Of a stretch of DNA of 7,593 nt, positions 6,164 through 7,593 are shown piece after piece. A model generated the notes under the pieces. The model did no database searches, had not been told where the DNA came from, and saw nothing but the letters and a program-made list of their open reading frames with translations. The stretch is from Actinomycetes bacterium (GTDB lineage Bacteria > Actinomycetota > Actinomycetes > Actinomycetales > Cellulomonadaceae): NCBI GenBank assembly GCA_023425905.1, contig JAFABT010000003.1, positions 1 to 7,593 of the forward strand. The letters run 5' to 3'. A program made the position numbers and the translations under genes. Numbering within the stretch: position 1 is the stretch's first letter; the number at the start of each line of letters is the position of its first letter.

Positions 6164-6165
6164 AT
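6160..6165 (+). promoter_or_regulatory. -10 box of a candidate fadAB promoter
   Basis: TAACAT fits TAnnnT and would start transcription near 6172, giving a leader of about 60 bases before the fadA ATG. No good -35 match lies 16-18 bases upstream. The overlap with the 6148-6163 inverted repeat strengthens the case that this is a regulated promoter. Confidence 0.36.
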
Positions 6166-6173
6166 CGCCTGAC

Positions 6174-6189
6174 CGGGACGTTGGTCCCG
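6174..6189 (+). terminator. Small hairpin between rnd and fadA
   Basis: CGGGAC (6174-6179) pairs perfectly with GTCCCG (6184-6189) around a GTTG loop, twelve bases after the rnd stop. No T-run follows, so it may be a weak terminator for rnd or a structure in the fadA leader. Chance is quite possible for a six-pair stem. Confidence 0.25.
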
Positions 6190-6222
6190 CCGTCACACCA
6201 GCTCAGGACAACGACGTCCCCT

Positions 6223-6229
6223 GGAGGAG
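6223..6229 (+). promoter_or_regulatory. Shine-Dalgarno site of fadA
   Basis: GGAGGAG lies just before the ATG at 6232; the GGAGG core ends four bases upstream. It decides the fadA start against the TTG at 6181, which opens the same frame 17 codons earlier without a comparable site. Confidence 0.65.
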
Positions 6230-6231
6230 CG

Positions 6232-7479
6232 ATGCCCCGCGCCCGCGCGCGACACCTGTCCGTCCCTGCCGTCTTCGTCGACGGGGTCCGCACACCGTTC
6301 GGCCGTGCCCGGCCCGACGGGCTCTACGCCCACACCCGCGGCGACGACCTCGCCGTCGCCGCGGTCCGGGAGGTGCTGCGCCGCAACCCCGACCTCGACG
6401 CCGCCCGCGTCGACGAGGTCGCGCTCGCCGCGGCCTCCCAGACGGGCGACCAAGGGCTCACCCTCGGCCGGTCGGTCGCCGTCCTCGCCGGGCTACCCTC
6501 CTCGGTGCCCGGCTACGCGGTCGACCGGATGTGCGCAGGGGCGATGACCGCCGTCACCCAGGTCGCCTCCGCGATCGGCGTCGGCGCCGCCGACGTCGCC
6601 CTCGCCGGCGGCGTCGAGCACATGGGTCACCACCCGATGGGGTCGACGATCGACCCCAACCCGCGGTTCCTCGCCGAGCGCCTCGTCTCGGCGGACGCGC
6701 TCGTCATGGGCGCGACCGCGGAGAACCTCCACGACCGCGACCAGTCGCTCACACGCGAGCGGGCCGACGCGTACGGCGTCCGCAGCCAGGAGCGCTACGA
6801 GGCCGCCCGCGCAGCCGGTCGCATCGACGCCGACCTCGTCCCGGTCGCGACCCGCGACCCCGAGCACGGCTGGGGCCTGGCGACGACCGACGAGCCACCG
6901 CGTCCGGGAACCCGCCTCGAGGACGTCCGCGACCTGCCCACACCGTTCCGCCCCGGCGGTCGGGTGACGGCGGCGACCGCGGCACCGCTCACGGACGGTG
7001 CCGCAGCCTGCCTCGTCGCAGGCGAAGGCGCCGCGCGCGAGATGGGGCTCGCTCCGCGGATGCGGCTCGTGTCCTACGGCTACGCGGGCGTCGACCCGGC
7101 CGTCATGGGACTGGGCCCCGTGCCCGCGACCCGCATCGCGCTCGCGCGCGCCGGGCTCACGATCGAGGACATCGGTCTCATCGAGATCAACGAGGCCTTC
7201 GCGGTCCAGGTGCTCGCCTTCCTCGACGCCTTCGGCATCGCGGAGGACGCCGACCACGTCAACCCGGACGGCGGGGCGATCGCGGTCGGCCACCCCCTCG
7301 CCGCGTCGGGCGTGCGCCTCATGGTGCAGCTCGCACGGCACTTCGAGGCCCGGCCCGACGTCCGCTACGGCCTCACGACGATGTGCGTCGGGCTCGGCCA
7401 GGGCGGCACCGTCGTCTGGGAGAACCCGCACCACCCCGACTACGAGCCCTGGGACCCGACCGACGGAGGCCACCGATGA
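6232..7479 (+). CDS. fadA: Thiolase, acetyl-CoA C-acyltransferase of fatty acid beta-oxidation
   Basis: The 415-residue thiolase carries all expected motifs. FVDGVRTPFG (15-24) opens the fold. DRMCAGAMTAV (98-108) holds the acyl-accepting Cys101, GGVEHMG (126-132) follows, and INEAFAVQVL (319-328) is the NEAF signature. GGAIAVGHPLAASG (347-360) has His354, and TMCVGLGQGG (383-392) has the proton-relay Cys385. The enzyme cleaves 3-ketoacyl-CoA with CoA to give acetyl-CoA and a shortened acyl-CoA, the last step of each beta-oxidation cycle. The reverse, biosynthetic condensation is typical of related acetyl-CoA acetyltransferases. The downstream fadB overlaps its stop as ATGA, which favours the degradative role and an FadAB complex in the cytosol. 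The ATG at 6232 has a strong GGAGG site; an in-frame TTG at 6181 does not. Expression may be controlled by the inverted repeat at 6148-6163. Confidence 0.93.
   Translation: MPRARARHLSVPAVFVDGVRTPFGRARPDGLYAHTRGDDLAVAAVREVLRRNPDLDAARVDEVALAAASQTGDQGLTLGRSVAVLAGLPSSVPGYAVDRMCAGAMTAVTQVASAIGVGAADVALAGGVEHMGHHPMGSTIDPNPRFLAERLVSADALVMGATAENLHDRDQSLTRERADAYGVRSQERYEAARAAGRIDADLVPVATRDPEHGWGLATTDEPPRPGTRLEDVRDLPTPFRPGGRVTAATAAPLTDGAAACLVAGEGAAREMGLAPRMRLVSYGYAGVDPAVMGLGPVPATRIALARAGLTIEDIGLIEINEAFAVQVLAFLDAFGIAEDADHVNPDGGAIAVGHPLAASGVRLMVQLARHFEARPDVRYGLTTMCVGLGQGGTVVWENPHHPDYEPWDPTDGGHR
7465..7469 (+). promoter_or_regulatory. Shine-Dalgarno site of fadB
   Basis: GGAGG sits six bases before the ATG at 7476, inside the last codons of fadA. 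It supports the overlapping start and translation of fadB from the fadAB message. Confidence 0.65.
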
Positions 7480-7593
7480 CCACGCCACGCCCCGAGCGCG
7501 TCACCCACGCCCTCGTCCGCGACATCGCCCTGCCGGGCTCGCTCGGCACCCTCGCGCTCGTCACGCTCGACAACGGCTTCGACCACACGAAGC
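7476..7593 (+). CDS. fadB: Start of the fatty-oxidation multifunctional protein (enoyl-CoA hydratase / 3-hydroxyacyl-CoA dehydrogenase), cut by window edge
   Basis: Only 39 codons are inside the window. After a short leader the peptide reads LVRDIALPG, then LALVTLDNGFDHTK (26-39). This resembles the first strands of the enoyl-CoA hydratase (crotonase) domain at the N-terminus of actinobacterial FadB-type proteins, as I recall them. The full protein would usually be about 700 residues, hydrating enoyl-CoA and oxidising 3-hydroxyacyl-CoA to supply the ketoacyl-CoA substrate of the thiolase next door. The ATG overlaps the fadA stop (ATGA, 7476-7479) and has its own GGAGG site, so the two genes form a coupled operon. 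The identification leans on context and a short N-terminus; catalytic glutamates and the NAD-binding domain lie beyond the edge. Confidence 0.8.
   Translation, partial: MTTPRPERVTHALVRDIALPGSLGTLALVTLDNGFDHTK

Noticed and set aside
6181..6231. N-terminal extension of fadA from a TTG at 6181
   Set aside because: The extra 17 residues are unlike thiolases, overlap the leader hairpin, and the GGAGG site points to ATG 6232.
4822..6293. Long minus-strand frames opposite ribonuclease D (4822-6165 and 5115-6293)
   Set aside because: Both are shadows of an intact DEDDy exonuclease gene, have Arg/Ser- or Arg/Gly-rich translations and lack ribosome sites.
6493..7488. A 331-codon minus-strand frame opposite fadA
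   Set aside because: It is antisense to a thiolase with all its catalytic motifs, and its translation shows no family resemblance.
1..7593. Mobile elements, CRISPR arrays, tRNA or rRNA genes
   Set aside because: No transposase or integrase motifs, spaced direct repeats, cloverleaf-like segments or rRNA-like stretches were seen by eye. Base composition looks uniform, with no sign of recent transfer.

Overview
The window is very GC-rich and has strong G/C bias at third codon positions. Its genes match actinobacterial families (DUF3000, the rnd-fadA-fadB neighbourhood, a GndA-type 6-phosphogluconate dehydrogenase). A high-GC actinobacterium is the safe reading. A D-aspartate-ligase-like ATP-grasp gene beside an aspartate/glutamate racemase points to a lineage with D-Asp or D-Glu in its peptidoglycan cross-bridge. 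Micrococcales, perhaps Cellulomonadaceae, would fit, but that placement is inference. No mobile element, CRISPR array, tRNA or rRNA was seen, and gene packing is tight throughout.

Left half (1-3281, minus strand): one three-gene run transcribed right to left. gnd (3281-1842) comes first, then a D-aspartate-ligase-like ATP-grasp gene (1845-559), then an aspartate/glutamate racemase (562 to beyond the left edge). Each junction is a 4-base start/stop overlap (GTGA, then ATGA), so the genes are probably co-transcribed and translationally coupled. The two distal genes look like a make-and-attach pair for a D-amino acid in the cell-wall bridge. gnd is an oxidative pentose-phosphate enzyme that apparently carries them.

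Centre (3282-3480): a 199-base divergent promoter region. It has TAGGCT -10-like boxes facing both ways and a strong interrupted hairpin inside the predicted gnd leader. The plus-strand box lies six bases before the GTG of the next gene, as in leaderless actinobacterial transcripts.

Right half (3481-7593, plus strand): a DUF3000 gene, a LuxR-type regulator with a degenerate receiver domain, ribonuclease D, a thiolase (fadA) and the first 39 codons of the fatty-oxidation multifunctional protein (fadB). This order is familiar from other actinobacteria, including Streptomyces as far as I recall. fadA and fadB overlap by ATGA and form a beta-oxidation operon. A 5+5 inverted repeat sits directly on the stop of rnd and on a TAACAT -10-like box ahead of fadA, making it a candidate operator.

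Nothing here is clearly a new defence or mobile system. The points most worth a second look are the racemase/ligase pair coupled to gnd, the regulator lacking its phosphoacceptor aspartate, the gnd leader hairpin and the fadA operator candidate.
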